From NCBI GenBank assembly GCA_014382695.1, contig JACNJF010000099.1, positions 1-45,507 on the forward strand: a stretch of DNA of 45,507 nt, written 5' to 3'. Source of the DNA: Gammaproteobacteria bacterium. Its GTDB lineage: Bacteria > Pseudomonadota > Gammaproteobacteria > GCA-001735895. Shown here one piece after another: positions 1-11,165 of this stretch. The position numbers and the translations under genes were made by a program. Within the stretch, counting starts at the first letter, position 1; the number at the start of each line of letters is the position of its first letter. A model generated the notes under the pieces. That model worked only from the letters and a program-made list of their open reading frames with translations, was not told the origin of the DNA and made no database searches.

Positions 1-259
1 CATAGTCTTTCGTTTAAAAACCGAGTCATAGAGAGTAATAAAGTTTAGCTGATCGTGTGCGATACAGTTGCGGAGAATGTATTGTTTTCTTCGGGTAAAG
101 TCATATGATGACGCATATTTGTGCTGATGTGAGTCGTATAGCGGTGACTAACAGGCTGTCATCGCGCAATCTGCTACAGAGTTGGTGCTTTACTGCGCTG
201 GCTTCCGTTTTCAATGTAACGGGTCACCGACCCGTGTCTATAAAAATGAGGCGTTTGAG

Positions 260-1009
260 ATGAGAAAGTTTCTACTATTGCTGGCATTCCTGGTGATTTC
301 TGTACAGGCCTCCGATGTCGCCAAGGAAAAGCGCTGGGCAGAGCAGGTGGTTGATGCAGTGCTGGATGGTGAGGTGGTCTGGTTAAAAGCGGGTGAGCAT
401 GAATTCCTGAGTATTTTTACGGCGGCCGAAGATCAGTCCTTGAAAGGCATGATTGTGGTCCATGGTACCGGCATACATCCGGACTGGGATCAGGTGGTAA
501 AGCCGATTCGGGTGGAAATGAGTACCCTTGGCTGGAATACGCTATCGATTCAGATGCCTGTTTTACATAATGAAGCGACCTATGAAGAGTATATCCCTTT
601 ATATCCCGAGGTTCCGGCCCGTTTACAGGCGGCTGAAGATTATCTGATCGCCCAGGGTATCAGGGATATCGTGATTGTCGCGCATAGCCAGGGAGCCACT
701 ATGTCCAGTTACTATCTGTCCAAGCATGATCATCAGGTCAGGGCTTTCGTCGCGATTGGTATGCTGGCAACCCAGACCGACCCTGCAGTGAATGTGGCAA
801 ATTCGCTCAAGTTGATCAAAATGCCGGTGCTGGATCTGTATGGTAGCCAGGATTTGCCCGATGTGCTCAGCAGCAGCGGGTTAAGAAAAAAGGCGTCTGC
901 GCATAACCCAGATTACCAGCAACAGGTGATTCAGGGCGCGGATCATTTCTTTGTGGGGAAAAACCCCGAGCTTATCGAAGCGCTGGATGCCTGGCTGGGC
1001 CAGTTTTAG
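260..1009 (+). CDS. DUF3530-like alpha/beta-hydrolase-fold exported protein
   Basis: ORF 182..1009; ATG at 260 preceded by a purine-rich stretch and followed by a signal peptide (MRKFLLLLAFLVISVQAS); nucleophile-elbow-like motif AHSQGA. Confidence 0.7.
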   Translation: MRKFLLLLAFLVISVQASDVAKEKRWAEQVVDAVLDGEVVWLKAGEHEFLSIFTAAEDQSLKGMIVVHGTGIHPDWDQVVKPIRVEMSTLGWNTLSIQMPVLHNEATYEEYIPLYPEVPARLQAAEDYLIAQGIRDIVIVAHSQGATMSSYYLSKHDHQVRAFVAIGMLATQTDPAVNVANSLKLIKMPVLDLYGSQDLPDVLSSSGLRKKASAHNPDYQQQVIQGADHFFVGKNPELIEALDAWLGQF

Positions 1010-1043
1010 GAGCTGGTCGGACTTAGGCTGATTCTGGCGTGTT

Positions 1044-2654
1044 TTATTCCACTAACGACAACTTTTTACCCGACGATTGTTCTGGCGTTAACACGGTAAT
1101 TTTAGCCTGTTCCAGCAGTTGCGGATAATCCAGGGAATAGTGTAATCCGCGGCTTTCCTTGCGTGACATGGCAGAACGGATGATCAGTTCTGCCACCACC
1201 ACCAGGTTACGCAGCTCCAGCAGATCGGAAGTGACCCGGAAGTTTCCATAGTATTCGTTGATTTCGCTCTTGAGCAGATGGGTACGGTGTAACGCTCGTT
1301 CCAGTCGTTTATTGGTGCGCACTATACCGACGTAATCCCACATGAAGCGTCGCAGTTCATCCCAGTTATGCGAGACTACGACCTCTTCATCCGAATCGGT
1401 GACCTGTGACTCATCCCACGCTCTAATCGGCGCTGGTTCAGTGACCCGCTCGAGTGTGCTGAGGATATGACGCGCCGAAGTAAAGGCGAAGGTCAGGCAT
1501 TCGAGCAGGGAGTTGCTGGCCATCCGGTTAGCACCGTGCAGACCGGTATAGGCGACCTCACCAATTGCATACAGATTTTGAATGTCGGTATGCCCATTCA
1601 GGTCGGTCATTACCCCACCGCAGGTATAATGTGCTGCGGGCACCACCGGTATGGGTTCACGTGTGATATCAATATTAAACTCTTTGCAGCGCTCGTAAAT
1701 GGTTGGAAAATGGGACTTTATAAACTCGCTGCTTTTATGGCTGATGTCGAGAAAAACGCATTCGGCACCTAGCCGTTTCATTTCATGATCGATAGCGCGT
1801 GCGACGATATCACGGGGTGCCAGTTCTGCGCGTTCATCGAAACGGGGCATAAAACGAGTTCCATCCGGTAGCAGTAATCTGGCGCCTTCGCCACGTAACG
1901 CCTCGGTGATCAGGAATGATTTAGCTTTAGGGTGAAACAGACAGGTCGGATGGAACTGAATGAATTCCATATTGGCGACACGACAGCCCGCACGCCAGGC
2001 GATTGCAATACCATCACCGGTTGCGCCATCCGGGTTGCTGGTGTACAGATAAACCTTGTTCGCGCCACCGGTGGCAAGCACCATTTTTTTGCCGGCAAAC
2101 ACATTAACCTGGTGGTTTTTTCGGTTGTACACATACGCGCCGACACAGCGCTGTTGCTGAATAATTAGATCGATCGCGACGGAGTGTTCGAAAATATCGA
2201 TATTGTCCGCCCTGGCAATATTGGCGTTCAGGGTTTGATGCATGGCTTTCCCGGTGGCATCGGCTGCATGCACCACGCGACGCCGACTATGTCCGCCTTC
2301 ACGTGTTAAATGATAACCGCTAGTGGATGACTCCTGCTCATCCATAGTAAAGGGGGTGCCGAGGTTGGCCAGCCACTCGATGACGGCAGGACCCGCTGCG
2401 GCAACTTCTTTGATGGTATTTTCATCACACAGTCCGGCTCCGGCATTTTGCGTATCCGCAACATGCAATTCGAAGGAGTCATCCTGCTCCAGTACGGCGG
2501 ATATACCACCCTGGGCATAAAAAGTTGAGCATTGCTGATAGCTGTCTTTGGCCAGTAGCGCAATACGCGTATGAGTCGGCAATTGCAGAGCCAGCGCCAT
2601 ACCGGAAGCCCCGCTACCGATAATAACGACATCGTAATTTAATTGAGTGCTCAT
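1044..2654 (-). CDS. nadB: L-aspartate oxidase
   Basis: N-terminal FAD-binding GSGASGMALAL, STFYAQGGISAV, HHxR-like TREGGHSRRRVVHAAD, GLHGANRMASNSLLE; divergent from rpoE as in many gammaproteobacteria. Confidence 0.95.
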   Translation of the reverse strand: MSTQLNYDVVIIGSGASGMALALQLPTHTRIALLAKDSYQQCSTFYAQGGISAVLEQDDSFELHVADTQNAGAGLCDENTIKEVAAAGPAVIEWLANLGTPFTMDEQESSTSGYHLTREGGHSRRRVVHAADATGKAMHQTLNANIARADNIDIFEHSVAIDLIIQQQRCVGAYVYNRKNHQVNVFAGKKMVLATGGANKVYLYTSNPDGATGDGIAIAWRAGCRVANMEFIQFHPTCLFHPKAKSFLITEALRGEGARLLLPDGTRFMPRFDERAELAPRDIVARAIDHEMKRLGAECVFLDISHKSSEFIKSHFPTIYERCKEFNIDITREPIPVVPAAHYTCGGVMTDLNGHTDIQNLYAIGEVAYTGLHGANRMASNSLLECLTFAFTSARHILSTLERVTEPAPIRAWDESQVTDSDEEVVVSHNWDELRRFMWDYVGIVRTNKRLERALHRTHLLKSEINEYYGNFRVTSDLLELRNLVVVAELIIRSAMSRKESRGLHYSLDYPQLLEQAKITVLTPEQSSGKKLSLVE

Positions 2655-2895
2655 GAAAACTGCATGGATAAAAAGCTGAAACCTGAATGCTGATTTTTTA
2701 GATAAGACACCATGCGACGGACAATGTAAACAGGAATAATTAGATCGTGATCAGAATCTTTTGCTATATTGCGGGTCTGAATAAGGCGTCAAGGATCACA
2801 ATCCTGATGATTGACTTGAAAATGTTCGATTAACAGGCTGTATGTGTTGATTATGCATTGAATAGCTTGTGACAATTAAAATAATAGGTTGATGA

Positions 2896-3471
2896 ATGGG
2901 GTCGGTTGATTTAGACAGCGAACTGGTTAAACGGGTGCAGAATGGTGATAAGGCTGCATTTGATGTATTGGTAAAAAAATATCAGCAAAAAGTGGTGAAC
3001 CTGGTGTCCCGCTTTGTGTCCGATCATTCAGAATGCTATGACGTGGCGCAGGATACGTTCATCAAGGCTTATCGTGCTATGGATAACTTTCGTGGCGACA
3101 GTCAGTTTTATACCTGGTTGTACCGGATTGCCGCAAATACCGCTAAAAACCATCTGGCTACACGTAGCCGCAAGACGCCTACCTACTCGGTCGATGTTGA
3201 AGATGCGGAGCATTATGAGGGTGAAAACGGGTTAAAGGATCAGACCACACCGGAGAATCTGTTATTAACCGAGGAAATAAAACGAACCGTGTATGCTGCG
3301 ATTGAGAAACTGCCAGAAGATTTAAAGACGGCGATTACCCTGCGTGAGCTGGAAGGCCTCAGCTACGATGAAATTGCCGATGTGATGGATTGTCCTATCG
3401 GAACGGTCAGATCCCGAATTTTTCGTGCAAGAGATGCAATTGATAAGGAACTTAGACCACTATTGGAATGA
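2896..3471 (+). CDS. rpoE: RNA polymerase sigma factor RpoE (sigma-24)
   Basis: Region 2 (DVAQDTFIKAYRAMDNFRGDSQFYTWLYRIAANTAKN) and region 4 (LRELEGLSYDEIADVMDCPIGTVRSRIFRAR) of ECF sigma factors. Confidence 0.95.
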   Translation: MGSVDLDSELVKRVQNGDKAAFDVLVKKYQQKVVNLVSRFVSDHSECYDVAQDTFIKAYRAMDNFRGDSQFYTWLYRIAANTAKNHLATRSRKTPTYSVDVEDAEHYEGENGLKDQTTPENLLLTEEIKRTVYAAIEKLPEDLKTAITLRELEGLSYDEIADVMDCPIGTVRSRIFRARDAIDKELRPLLE

Positions 3472-3505
3472 CTAATACATTAGCTAAACATTTGAGTACA
3501 TAATA

Positions 3506-4144
3506 ATGAACCAGCCCAAAGAAAAACTCTCCGCATTACTGGATGATTTTCGCAATACCGAGCAGGATAATGCGGTATTAGATGATTTGCTGAAAGACGT
3601 AAATCAGCGCTATACCCTGAGCCGCTACCAGCTGATTGGCGATATCGTTCGCAACGATACTGCTGATCGCATCGAGCCGGATTTTTCTCAGCGTGTGATG
3701 ACCCTGATCGAGCAGGAACCTTCATTACGCCCGCAACCCGAAGCTGCAAAACTGAGAGACCAGAGACAGTCTTCGGGGCTATGGTCATTCTTGTTTAAAC
3801 CGGTGGCCGGCATAGCGGTTGCGGCAACCGTCGCTTTTGTAGCGGTGTCTTCGCTGGGCCCAGTATTGTCACCGAAAGATTCTTCTGGCCAATTTGCGGC
3901 TAATAGTTCCAGCCTGAAAGTTGAAAAACTGGTTAGTCTGCCGGTTATTTCAAATGCGGTCAGAGTCTCTGCCGGGAGTGCATCTTCGGCTCTGCAAAGT
4001 GGCATGAACTGGAAGATCAAGCGCAATGAACCGGCTATTCAGAAAAAACTGAATACCTACCTGATTAATCATAATGAAAACTCAAACTCGATGCATGGCA
4101 TTATCCCTCAGGCACGAGTCGTTGGATTTGATGCTCAGAAATAA
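3506..4144 (+). CDS. rseA: Sigma-E anti-sigma factor RseA/MucA
   Basis: Directly downstream of rpoE; N-terminal EKLSALLDDF and RYQLIGDIVRND, single TM near the middle. Confidence 0.88.
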   Translation: MNQPKEKLSALLDDFRNTEQDNAVLDDLLKDVNQRYTLSRYQLIGDIVRNDTADRIEPDFSQRVMTLIEQEPSLRPQPEAAKLRDQRQSSGLWSFLFKPVAGIAVAATVAFVAVSSLGPVLSPKDSSGQFAANSSSLKVEKLVSLPVISNAVRVSAGSASSALQSGMNWKIKRNEPAIQKKLNTYLINHNENSNSMHGIIPQARVVGFDAQK

Positions 4145-5138
4145 CCACTCTGTTTCTCATTATATGAAGTTATTGACAAGACTCTCTCTGGGTTTACTGA
4201 CGTTGACCCTGTTTAGCACTTCCAGTATTGCCGGTTCCGAACCTGCGATGCAGTGGATTCAGAAAATGTCCGTAGCGATGCAGGAACTTAGCTATCAGGG
4301 GCGTTTCATCTACTTGCAGAATAACCAGCTGGAAAGCATGTCCATCCTGCATGTGAAAGATAGCAATGGCTTGCGTGAACGACTGGTTTCTCTGAACGGG
4401 GAAGCGCGTGAAATCCTACGCGACAACAATAACTTTACCTGTGTATGGCCCTCCAGCCGTCAGGTCGTGGTCGATAAATCAAACAAATCTATCAGCTCCC
4501 CGATCTGGGTTCCCGATGATGTGAAAAGGCTTTCCAATTTTTATAAGTTTGCACTGGTCGGTAAAGAACGTATTGCTGAGCATGAAGCCGTGATCGTTTC
4601 CATCACCCCTGCCGATGAGTACCGTTACGGTATGAAAGTCTGGATTCATCAGGGCAATGCGCTGTTATTGCAGTCTATTTTACAGGATGGACAGGGGCAG
4701 CCGATCGAACAGATCATGTTTACGGAGTTGTCACAACTGGGCAATGACGATGCAAAACGGTATTCTGTACTGCCCGATATCGACGACAGTTATACCCTGA
4801 TACGGGCGCATAATGGTGAAGAAAATCTGGCATTACAGGGGGATTCCCGCTGGCAGTTGCAGGTCTTGCCGGGTGGCTTCCGGGTTGAGTCGTCTTCACG
4901 AAAAAAACTGTCGGACTCTGAGGATTATATCCAGCATATGATTCTAAGCGATGGCATGGCCTCCGTATCCATTTTTATCGAGCCGACCACCGAGCAGAGC
5001 CTGTCCGGAGAAAGTTCGATGGGTGCAGTCAACGCCTATGGACTGCGCTTGAACGAATTTAGTGTAATCGCCATTGGCGAAGTTCCTGCCATCACGGTTA
5101 AACAACTTGCCGAGTCTACCCATTATCAGGTGCATTAA
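4131..5138 (+). CDS. rseB: Sigma-E regulatory protein RseB/MucB
   Basis: ORF 4074..5138; start probably 4131 or 4164 (MKLLTRLSLGLL signal peptide); WIQKMSVAMQELSYQGRFIYLQNNQLESMSILH and operon position. Confidence 0.9.
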   Translation: MLRNNHSVSHYMKLLTRLSLGLLTLTLFSTSSIAGSEPAMQWIQKMSVAMQELSYQGRFIYLQNNQLESMSILHVKDSNGLRERLVSLNGEAREILRDNNNFTCVWPSSRQVVVDKSNKSISSPIWVPDDVKRLSNFYKFALVGKERIAEHEAVIVSITPADEYRYGMKVWIHQGNALLLQSILQDGQGQPIEQIMFTELSQLGNDDAKRYSVLPDIDDSYTLIRAHNGEENLALQGDSRWQLQVLPGGFRVESSSRKKLSDSEDYIQHMILSDGMASVSIFIEPTTEQSLSGESSMGAVNAYGLRLNEFSVIAIGEVPAITVKQLAESTHYQVH

Positions 5139-5156
5139 TCATTACAGGAATCACCA

Positions 5157-5633
5157 GTGATTGAGCAACAGGCATACGTCATAACGCTGCAGGATGAACA
5201 GGCCATTGTGGCAATGCAGAATGATACCGGCTGCAACAGCTGTGAGTTAAAGGGCGGTTGTGGTATTGGCAGTCTGGGTAAGTTACTCGGTCATCGGGAA
5301 ACCTCGTTTGCGATTGACAACTGCCACCAGCTCAAAGTTGGTGACACTATCGTCGTTGGCGTTGCGGATAACTTCTTCGTATATGCTGGGGTGTTAATGT
5401 ATCTGCTGCCTTTATTGAGTCTGTTCGGCTTTGCCCTGACGGCCAATTATCTGTTCGATGCGAGTGAATGGATCAATGTCATGGCGTCATTAGGGGGGCT
5501 TGTGTTTGGACTTAAGCTGAGCGCCCAACTAGCCAGAAAAGATTTTTTCAGGGGGCTCAGACCACGCTATTTACGGCGCCAGATTTCGCAGATTTCAATA
5601 AAACCCGATGCGATTTTCAAGGTCAAATTTTAG
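5157..5633 (+). CDS. rseC: SoxR-reducing system / RseC-MucC family protein
   Basis: GTG start; Cys motif CNSCELKGGCG followed by two TM segments; operon position. Confidence 0.85.
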   Translation: MIEQQAYVITLQDEQAIVAMQNDTGCNSCELKGGCGIGSLGKLLGHRETSFAIDNCHQLKVGDTIVVGVADNFFVYAGVLMYLLPLLSLFGFALTANYLFDASEWINVMASLGGLVFGLKLSAQLARKDFFRGLRPRYLRRQISQISIKPDAIFKVKF

Positions 5634-5668
5634 CTTTTACAAATTGTAACTTCAGACAGGACTTACTT

Positions 5669-7075
5669 ATGCAAAAACTTTCTATCCATCTGTTTTCAGC
5701 CATCCTGCTGATATTCTTCAGCAGCCAGGCATTTGCCCAACTTCCCGATTTTACCGGCATTGTGGAAAGGGCTAAAGACTCTGTGGTGAATATCAGTACC
5801 AGTAAGAAGATAAAAACCGGTAGCCTGAAAAAGCATCTTGAAATGCCTGAATTGCCAGAGGGGTCGCCGTTTGGAGAGTTATTTAAAAAGTTTTTTGATC
5901 ACGATGGCGGGTTCGGGTTTAAAGATCGTGATACCAGTTCACTAGGCTCTGGCTTTATTATTTCAAAAGATGGCTACGTGCTGACCAATCATCATGTGAT
6001 TGAAGGTGCGGACGAAGTTATTGTGCGTCTGACCAATCGTGAAGAGCACGAAGCACGCGTGATTGGCTCGGATAAAGATTCCGACATCGCATTACTCAAA
6101 ATAGAAGGTGAAAACTTTCCGACCTTAACGTTTGGTGATTCTAACGTGCTCAAAGTCGGGGAATGGGTACTGGCGATTGGCTCTCCTTTCGGTTTCGATC
6201 ATACCGTAACGGCCGGGATCGTGAGCGCCAAGGGACGTAGTCTGCCAAGTGATAACTACGTACCTTTCATTCAAACCGACGTCGCCATCAATCCCGGTAA
6301 TTCTGGTGGTCCACTGTTCAATATGAATGGTGAAGTGATCGGTATTAACTCCCAGATCTACAGCCGCTCGGGTGGTTTCATGGGACTGTCATTCGCGATA
6401 CCGATTGAGATGGCGGTTGATGTGGCGGAACAGATCAAGAATACGGGCAAGGTTTCACGTGGCTGGCTGGGTGTACTGATCCAGGAAGTGACCGGTGAGC
6501 TGGCCGATTCGTTTGGGATGACGAATCCCCACGGTGCTCTGATTGCGAAGGTTCTGGATGATAGTCCGGCCCAGAAAGCGGGACTTCAGGTTGGTGACGT
6601 CATTGTTGAATTCAATGGTAAGAAAGTGACCCGCTCGAGTAGTTTGCCGCCGATTGTGGGGCGCACACCAGTGAATGAAAATGCAAAGGTAACGCTTATC
6701 CGTAATCGCTCCAGAATGACGTTAAACGTCAAAATCGCTCAGCTTCCGGAAGATATTACGCAGGCTAAAGCCGAGCCGGAAGTCAAACAGGAAGAGAATA
6801 AAACGACCCTCGGTATGGTGGTGAAAAAACTGGATAAAGCCATGCAGCGCGAGCTCAAGGTGGATGCCGGGGTACTGGTAGAGCAGGTGGATGAAGACAG
6901 TCCCGCTAAAATGGCAGGCATCCGCAAAGGCGATGTGATCAGTATGCTGGATAATCACAGTATTAACTCGGTCGATGAATTCGAGGATATCGCCGCCAGG
7001 CTGAAGTCGGGGAAATCGGTTGCGATATTGATTCAGCGTAGTAATGGCCCGGTTTTTCTGGCCATCAAGCCGTAA
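5669..7075 (+). CDS. mucD: Periplasmic Do-family serine protease (DegP/MucD-like), two PDZ domains
   Basis: Signal peptide, catalytic TNHHVIEG, DSDIALLKIE, NPGNSGGPL; two PDZ-like repeats. Confidence 0.93.
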   Translation: MQKLSIHLFSAILLIFFSSQAFAQLPDFTGIVERAKDSVVNISTSKKIKTGSLKKHLEMPELPEGSPFGELFKKFFDHDGGFGFKDRDTSSLGSGFIISKDGYVLTNHHVIEGADEVIVRLTNREEHEARVIGSDKDSDIALLKIEGENFPTLTFGDSNVLKVGEWVLAIGSPFGFDHTVTAGIVSAKGRSLPSDNYVPFIQTDVAINPGNSGGPLFNMNGEVIGINSQIYSRSGGFMGLSFAIPIEMAVDVAEQIKNTGKVSRGWLGVLIQEVTGELADSFGMTNPHGALIAKVLDDSPAQKAGLQVGDVIVEFNGKKVTRSSSLPPIVGRTPVNENAKVTLIRNRSRMTLNVKIAQLPEDITQAKAEPEVKQEENKTTLGMVVKKLDKAMQRELKVDAGVLVEQVDEDSPAKMAGIRKGDVISMLDNHSINSVDEFEDIAARLKSGKSVAILIQRSNGPVFLAIKP

Positions 7076-7097
7076 AACTCCAGGATAGATATATTCC

Positions 7098-7337
7098 TTG
7101 AATAAACAGTTTACGCTTTACTACAGAGAAAACTGCCACCTGTGCGAGTCGATGCGACTGGCACTGGTGGCGTTAAAGCGGAAACTGGATTTCAGCTGGG
7201 AGGAAATCGATATCGATCGTGATACGGCGCTGATTTTCAGGTACGACACACTGGTGCCGGTGCTGGATTATCAGGGTGTCGAAGTCTGCCATTACTTCAT
7301 CGATCAGCCGGCCATTGAGGCCATCATTGCGCGCTAA
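7098..7337 (+). CDS. Glutaredoxin-like (DUF836) protein
   Basis: TTG start; FTLYYRENCHLCESM thiol motif, VPVLDYQGVEV; conserved position before lepA. Confidence 0.75.
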   Translation: MNKQFTLYYRENCHLCESMRLALVALKRKLDFSWEEIDIDRDTALIFRYDTLVPVLDYQGVEVCHYFIDQPAIEAIIAR

Positions 7338-7490
7338 TATCCGAGCATAGGATTTTTGCGCCTGATCATCCCTCTGCATCAGCGGTGCCGGGCGAAAGAA
7401 ATCTACTAAATACTAAATATACTTATCTTTCCTGTCTCTTTGATTCAGTTTCCCGTAAAATTCGCGGGTTTTTTAACAGGTCTTCTGATT

Positions 7491-9293
7491 ATGCGGATGA
7501 AAAATATCCGGAATTTTTCCATTATTGCTCATATCGACCACGGTAAGTCCACCATTGCAGATCGTTTTATCCAGATTTGTGGTGGTTTGAGTGAACGTGA
7601 AATGTCCGCACAGGTTCTTGACTCTATGGATATCGAGCGTGAGCGCGGTATTACCATCAAGGCCCAGTCGGTTTCGCTGGAATATCTGGCGAAGGATGGT
7701 GAGCGCTATCTGCTCAACTTTATTGATACCCCCGGGCATGTGGATTTTTCCTATGAAGTGTCACGCTCGCTGGCAGCCTGTGAAGGGGCTCTGCTGGTGG
7801 TTGATGCGTCTCAGGGTGTCGAAGCTCAAAGTGTGGCGAACTGCTATACCGCGATCGACATGAATCTGGAAGTTATTCCAGTGCTAAATAAGATTGACCT
7901 GCCGGCAGCTGATTCGGTGCGCGTCAAAAAAGAAATTGAAGACATTATTGGGCTGGATGCATCGCATGCCATCGAGGTCAGTGCCAAGACCGGTGTCGGT
8001 ATACCGGAATTGCTGGAGCAGCTGGTCGCGCTGGTGCCACCACCCAAGGGTAGTGCAGATAATCCAACACAGGCTTTGATCATTGATTCCTGGTTCGATA
8101 GCTATGTCGGTGTGATTACGCTGGTGCGGGTGATGGAAGGCGTTATCCGACCGAAGCAGAAAATCAAAATGATGTCGACCGGACGCGAGTTTTATGTGGA
8201 TCAGGTGGGTGTGTTTACCCCGAAATTGACGGCAACTGCGGAACTGTCTGCGGGATATGTGGGTTACATCATTTCCGGCATCAAGGATATAGAATCGGCA
8301 AAGGTCGGTGATACGATTACCACCACGATCAATTCAGCCAGCAGCGCCTTACCCGATTTTAAGGAAGTGCAGCCGCGTGTATTTGCCGGACTGTTTCCAA
8401 TCGCTTCGGAAGATTACGAAAACTGCCGGGAAGCGCTGAAGAAGCTGAAGCTGAACGATGCGGCTTTGCAGTTTGAACCCGAAACCTCGCAGGCACTCGG
8501 CTTTGGTTTTCGTTGTGGATTCCTTGGCATGCTGCATATGGAGATTGTGCAGGAACGTCTGGAACGGGAATACGACCTGGATCTGATTACCACTGCGCCC
8601 ACCGTGGTGTACCAGATTGAAACCACTTCCGGGGAAATCATAGAAATTAATAACCCGGCAGAGTTACCTCCAATCAACAAGATCAACCAGATCATGGAGC
8701 CGATTATCCGGGCCAATATACTGACACCGGAAGCCTACATTGGCTCCATTATCACCCTGTGCATCGAAAAACGTGGTGTGCAGAAAGAGATTGTGTATCT
8801 GGGCAGTCAGGTCTCCATTGTCTATGAGTTGCCGATGAGCGAAGTGGTACTCGACTTCTTTGATCGACTGAAGAGTGTGAGCCGCGGCTATGCCTCGTTC
8901 GACTACGAATTTTTGCGTTTTGAAGCGGCCAATCTTGTCAAACTGGATGTACTGATCAACAATGAAAAAGTGGATGCGTTGTCGGTCATCGTGCACCGTG
9001 ATAATGCCGACTACCGTGGACGTGAACTGGCCAGTAAAATGAAAGAACTGATTCCGCGTCAAATGTTTGATGTCGCGATTCAGGCGGCCATAGGCGCTAG
9101 TATCATCGCCCGAACCAACGTCAAGGCGCTGCGTAAAAACGTAACGGCGAAATGCTACGGTGGCGATATCACACGTAAGAAAAAGCTGCTGGAAAAACAG
9201 AAAGCCGGTAAAAAACGTATGAAACAGGTTGGTCGGGTTGAAATCCCACAGGACGCCTTTCTGGCGGTTCTCCAGGTGGACAACAAAAGCTAA
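7491..9293 (+). CDS. lepA: Elongation factor 4 (LepA)
   Basis: GTPase motifs [31 protein letters not shown]; LepA C-terminus [31 protein letters not shown]. Confidence 0.97.
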   Translation: MRMKNIRNFSIIAHIDHGKSTIADRFIQICGGLSEREMSAQVLDSMDIERERGITIKAQSVSLEYLAKDGERYLLNFIDTPGHVDFSYEVSRSLAACEGALLVVDASQGVEAQSVANCYTAIDMNLEVIPVLNKIDLPAADSVRVKKEIEDIIGLDASHAIEVSAKTGVGIPELLEQLVALVPPPKGSADNPTQALIIDSWFDSYVGVITLVRVMEGVIRPKQKIKMMSTGREFYVDQVGVFTPKLTATAELSAGYVGYIISGIKDIESAKVGDTITTTINSASSALPDFKEVQPRVFAGLFPIASEDYENCREALKKLKLNDAALQFEPETSQALGFGFRCGFLGMLHMEIVQERLEREYDLDLITTAPTVVYQIETTSGEIIEINNPAELPPINKINQIMEPIIRANILTPEAYIGSIITLCIEKRGVQKEIVYLGSQVSIVYELPMSEVVLDFFDRLKSVSRGYASFDYEFLRFEAANLVKLDVLINNEKVDALSVIVHRDNADYRGRELASKMKELIPRQMFDVAIQAAIGASIIARTNVKALRKNVTAKCYGGDITRKKKLLEKQKAGKKRMKQVGRVEIPQDAFLAVLQVDNKS

Positions 9294-9316
9294 TCCCAAT
9301 AACGGAAAAAGAAAAT

Positions 9317-10114
9317 ATGATTCATTTTGATTTCGAGTTTCTACTGGTCGCAGCAGTGCTGGTCAGTGGCATTATCTGGCTGCTGGACAGCCTGCTTTTT
9401 GCTGCCGGACGTAAACAGCGTGCGCAGGGTCATGCGGTGCATGAACCGATACTGGTGGAGTATGCCAAATCTTTTTTCCCGGTACTGTTTGCGGTGATGA
9501 TTCTGCGCTCATTCGTGTATGAACCATTCCGTATTCCTTCCGGCTCGATGATGCCGAGTTTACTGGTGGGTGATTTTATTCTGGTGAATAAATATGATTA
9601 TGGTATCCGCCTGCCGGTCGTGCATACGCAGTTAACCGAAGGCAATAAGGTTAAACGCGGCGATGTTGCGGTGTTCCGCTTCCCCGATGATGAAAAGCTC
9701 GATTTCATTAAACGGGTGATAGGCCTTCCGGGCGACCATGTGAGTTATTATAATCGCCGACTGATGATCAATAATAAACCTCTCGAGGTTGTGTTAAAGG
9801 AAGTTTACCCTGGACAGGGTACGGGTAAGGACAATATGAAAGGAAGCGAGGTGTATATTGAGACGCTGGACGAGATCAGTCATCTAATGATGACCGATGA
9901 CAACGTGAAATTTAGTGCTAACGGCGAACTGATTGTGCCTGAAGGTCATTACTTTGTGATGGGCGATAATCGTGACCACAGCAATGACAGTCGCTTCTGG
10001 GGTTTTGTTCCTGAACAGAATCTGGTCGGCAAAGCGGTCAGAGTCTGGATGCACTGGGACTGGCGTAGTGATGGCAGCGGGCTCGATCTTTCTCGTATCG
10101 GTAATAAAATATAG
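9317..10114 (+). CDS. lepB: Signal peptidase I
   Basis: PSGSMMPSLLVGDF, KRVIGLPGD, GDNRDHSNDSR. Confidence 0.97.
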   Translation: MIHFDFEFLLVAAVLVSGIIWLLDSLLFAAGRKQRAQGHAVHEPILVEYAKSFFPVLFAVMILRSFVYEPFRIPSGSMMPSLLVGDFILVNKYDYGIRLPVVHTQLTEGNKVKRGDVAVFRFPDDEKLDFIKRVIGLPGDHVSYYNRRLMINNKPLEVVLKEVYPGQGTGKDNMKGSEVYIETLDEISHLMMTDDNVKFSANGELIVPEGHYFVMGDNRDHSNDSRFWGFVPEQNLVGKAVRVWMHWDWRSDGSGLDLSRIGNKI

Positions 10115-10119
10115 AGGAT

Positions 10120-10494
10120 ATGGCGATGAATAAACACGCACAACAGGGCTTAACTACGATTGGCTGGATTGCGGTTATTGGTATTTTTAGCATGATTGTG
10201 GTTACTGGATTTAAGGTTCTACCGATGTATCTGGAATTTTTTCAGATACGTTCTGTGATGGACAGTGTGGCGATCGATGAAGAGATCGATGTGCGTTCCA
10301 AAAATGACCTGTGGACCGCCATCAGCAAGCGCTTGATCATCAATCAGGTTAAAGTGCTGACGAAAGAAAACTTTACCTTTGAGCGCAACAAGGATCAGAC
10401 CACGATCAGCGTAAATTATGAAGTGCGTAAGCCCTATGTCGCACAGTTATTTCTGGGTGCTAATTTCAGTTATGCGGTAGTGACTACCCGGTGA
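10120..10494 (+). CDS. DUF4845 domain protein
   Basis: GLTTIGWIAVIGIFSM plus VLPMYLEFFQI, between lepB and rnc. Confidence 0.82.
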   Translation: MAMNKHAQQGLTTIGWIAVIGIFSMIVVTGFKVLPMYLEFFQIRSVMDSVAIDEEIDVRSKNDLWTAISKRLIINQVKVLTKENFTFERNKDQTTISVNYEVRKPYVAQLFLGANFSYAVVTTR

Positions 10495-11165
10495 AGACAC
10501 TACAGCAGTTGCAGGCAATCATTCACTATCAGTTTAATGATGAACTGCTACTCAAGATGGCGATCACGCATCGTAGTTTTTCCAAAAATAACAATAATGA
10601 ACGGCTCGAATTTCTGGGCGACAGTATTCTCGGCCTGGTCATCTCCGGTCATCTGTTCAACCGTCTGGAGAGTGCATCGGAAGGTGAGCTAAGCCGGGTC
10701 AGAGCCAGCCTGGTCAAGGAAGAATCACTTGCCATGGTGGCCAGAGATATTGAGCTGGGAGAGTTTTTACGACTCGGCAGTGGAGAGCTGAAAAGTGGAG
10801 GCTTTAGACGTGCCTCCATTCTATCCGATGCGCTGGAGGCTATCTTTGGCGCGATCTACCTCGATGGCGGTTATCGTCAATGCGAAAAAACCATTCTCTT
10901 TCTGTATCAGGATTACATGGTGACACTGCCCGCGCCGGGTGATTTGAAAGACCCGAAAACGTCGCTGCAGGAACATTTGCAGGGTCAAAAGATTGAATTG
11001 CCGGTTTACGACGTGGTCAACACCGAGGGCAAGTCACATGATCAGATCTTTACCATCGAGTGCCGTATCGAAGAATTAAGCGTACTCACGGAAGGTAAGG
11101 GTAGCAGTCGTAAAAAAGCGGAGCAGATGGCCGCATCCAAAGCTTTAGCGCAGGTGAAAAAATGA
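10491..11165 (+). CDS. rnc: Ribonuclease III
   Basis: RNase III signature NERLEFLGDSIL and C-terminal dsRBD; 4-nt overlap with the upstream ORF. Confidence 0.97.
   Translation: MKTLQQLQAIIHYQFNDELLLKMAITHRSFSKNNNNERLEFLGDSILGLVISGHLFNRLESASEGELSRVRASLVKEESLAMVARDIELGEFLRLGSGELKSGGFRRASILSDALEAIFGAIYLDGGYRQCEKTILFLYQDYMVTLPAPGDLKDPKTSLQEHLQGQKIELPVYDVVNTEGKSHDQIFTIECRIEELSVLTEGKGSSRKKAEQMAASKALAQVKK

Noticed and set aside
8664-9299. 211-aa minus-strand ORF opposite lepA
   Set aside because: Shadow ORF fully inside the highly conserved lepA; no recognisable domain or translation signals.
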